The position numbers and the translations under genes were made by a program. The notes beneath the pieces were generated by a model, which searched no databases, had not been told where the DNA came from, and saw only the letters and a list, made by a program, of their open reading frames with translations. A stretch of DNA of 64,000 nt from Achromobacter xylosoxidans (GTDB lineage: Bacteria; Pseudomonadota; Gammaproteobacteria; Burkholderiales; Burkholderiaceae_B): positions 3,534,001 through 3,598,000 of the forward strand of contig NZ_CP061008.1 in NCBI RefSeq assembly GCF_014490035.1. The letters run 5' to 3'. Shown piece by piece: positions 63,053 to 64,000 of this stretch. Position 1 is the first letter of the stretch. Every line of letters begins with the position of its first letter.

Positions 63053-64000
63053 GTCCTTGCCTGGCCCCGCCCCAGGAGGTCGATGCCGGCCGCGCTGCCC
63101 GCGCCTTCCGGCAGGATCGCCGCGAGGCTGGTCTTGACCTCCAGGAAGTACGGAACGGCCGAGCCCAGCCCGCGCGCGATGGCCGCGGCCACCTGGTCCG
63201 GATGGGTGACGTACTCGGCCTGCATGCCGCAGGCGCGCGCCATCATCGTGAAATCGGGACTGGCGAGATTGGTGCCCGCATACCGCCCGGGATAGGTGCG
63301 CGCCTGATGCAGGCGAATGGAGCCATAGCAATTGTTGTTGGACACGATGAAAAGCACCGGCAGTCCGCGCTCGGCGGCGGCCATCATTTCATTGCCGGTC
63401 ATCAGGAAGCCGCCGTCGCCCACCAGGCACACGACCTTGCTTTGCGGATGGCGCAACTGCGAGGCAATCGCCGCCGGCGTGCCGTACCCCATCGCGCCCG
63501 ACTGCGAGGCCATCAGCCGTTGCGGGTAGACGAAGGGAAAATGGCGGTACACCGGCGCGGCGAAGGTGCCCGCGTCCAGGCACACCATGACGTCCGGCGG
63601 CGCCTGTTCGGCCAGCGCTCGCACCACCGACACGAAGGGCACGCCATCATCGGCTTTTGGATCCGGCCAGGCGGCGGAGCGTTCTCGGATGGCACGCAAG
63701 GACGCCGCCCAATCGCCGCGCGCCGCGTTTCCCGTCGCAGGCAGAGCCGCCAACGCCTGCGCGGTGGCCACCGGATCGGCGACGATGCCGACGTCGGCCG
63801 CGAAATGCTGGTTCACGATATGGGCGTCGACGTGGCAATGCACCAGCGTCTGCGAAGGCCGCGGGTAGCCGGGGAACGTGTAGCCCTGCGTGGTGATATC
63901 GCCCAGGCGCGTACCCAGGGTCAGAATGAGATCGCTGGAATCGAACGCCGCGACCTGCGCGGGCTGCGTCGCCAGGTCCAGGTCGCCCGCGTAGAGCGGG
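63040..64000 (-). CDS. Thiamine diphosphate-dependent enzyme, acetolactate synthase-like (partial, runs off the window)
   Basis: The reading frame is open to the right edge of the window, so the 5' end lies outside. The visible 320 residues cover the end of the central domain (LILTLGTRLGDITTQGYTFPGYPRPSQTLVHCHVD) and the whole pyrimidine-side C-terminal domain. The latter shows GAMGYGTPAAIASQL and the ThDP motif GDGGFLMTGNEMMAAAERGLPVLFIVSNNNCYGS. It is a distant paralogue of the enzyme at 56639-58351. It is convergent with the class II aldolase gene, with stop codons overlapping by 13 bases. Partial sequence prevents choosing between carboligase and decarboxylase. Confidence 0.88.
   Translation of the reverse strand, partial: PLYAGDLDLATQPAQVAAFDSSDLILTLGTRLGDITTQGYTFPGYPRPSQTLVHCHVDAHIVNQHFAADVGIVADPVATAQALAALPATGNAARGDWAASLRAIRERSAAWPDPKADDGVPFVSVVRALAEQAPPDVMVCLDAGTFAAPVYRHFPFVYPQRLMASQSGAMGYGTPAAIASQLRHPQSKVVCLVGDGGFLMTGNEMMAAAERGLPVLFIVSNNNCYGSIRLHQARTYPGRYAGTNLASPDFTMMARACGMQAEYVTHPDQVAAAIARGLGSAVPYFLEVKTSLAAILPEGAGSAAGIDLLGRGQARTQSR

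Overview
The window is about 64 kb of GC-rich chromosome from a metabolically versatile beta-proteobacterium, most likely an Alcaligenaceae member such as Achromobacter or Bordetella. This is inferred from orphan Bug/TctC-type periplasmic receptors, many LysR/GntR regulators next to catabolic genes, a Liv-type ABC operon, a FecI/FecR/TonB receptor set and BvgS/RocS-style hybrid kinases. No rRNA, tRNA, CRISPR array, insertion sequence or prophage was seen. Gene density is high and many neighbouring genes overlap by four bases (ATGA).

Layout. (1) 66-7327: a catabolic island with a hotdog thioesterase and a metallo-beta-lactamase-fold (MBL) protein on the minus strand. Divergent to them run a Bug receptor, a second MBL-fold paralogue, an epoxide-hydrolase-like enzyme and an NDP-forming acyl-CoA synthetase, closed by a clear terminator. 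(2) 7522-11809: an iron-responsive signalling unit of Fur box and promoter, ECF sigma factor, FecR-like anti-sigma factor, and TonB receptor with a signalling domain. (3) 11945-17073 (minus): a SorAB-like sulfite dehydrogenase pair, a small methyltransferase and a lipoprotein penicillin-acylase homologue. (4) 17325-22592: a complete branched-chain-amino-acid-type ABC operon, then two small envelope proteins. (5) 22644-29365: a four-gene operon (hydrolase, MFS transporter, two SDRs) divergent from a LysR gene, then an isochorismatase-fold hydrolase divergent from a second LysR gene. (6) 29501-34333: an outer-membrane channel, an exported amidohydrolase and an LctP-like permease.

(7) 34377-44270 is the most interesting block. 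It is a doubled Roc/Sad-type regulatory island: one receiver-EAL protein, two hybrid histidine kinases each ending in an Hpt domain, two paralogous LuxR-type response regulators, and one orphan fimbrial-like exported protein. An AGTCCTA-type motif occurs in each intergenic region ahead of the kinases and regulators, suggesting a self-wired phosphorelay regulon.

(8) 44393-61112: an acetylpolyamine-amidohydrolase/HDAC-like gene, a FadR-type GntR regulator, and a roughly 14.5 kb run of 12 co-directional genes. The run carries both a Dpp-type ABC importer and a TRAP transporter, a cytoplasmic beta-propeller, a CitE-like lyase, a ThDP enzyme, an M20 amidohydrolase and an aldehyde dehydrogenase, and ends at a strong hairpin. 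(9) 61300-64000: another Bug receptor and a class II aldolase, convergent with a second ThDP enzyme that runs off the window.

Functions are read from motifs and family resemblance without database searches. Substrates of the transporters and catabolic enzymes remain unassigned.
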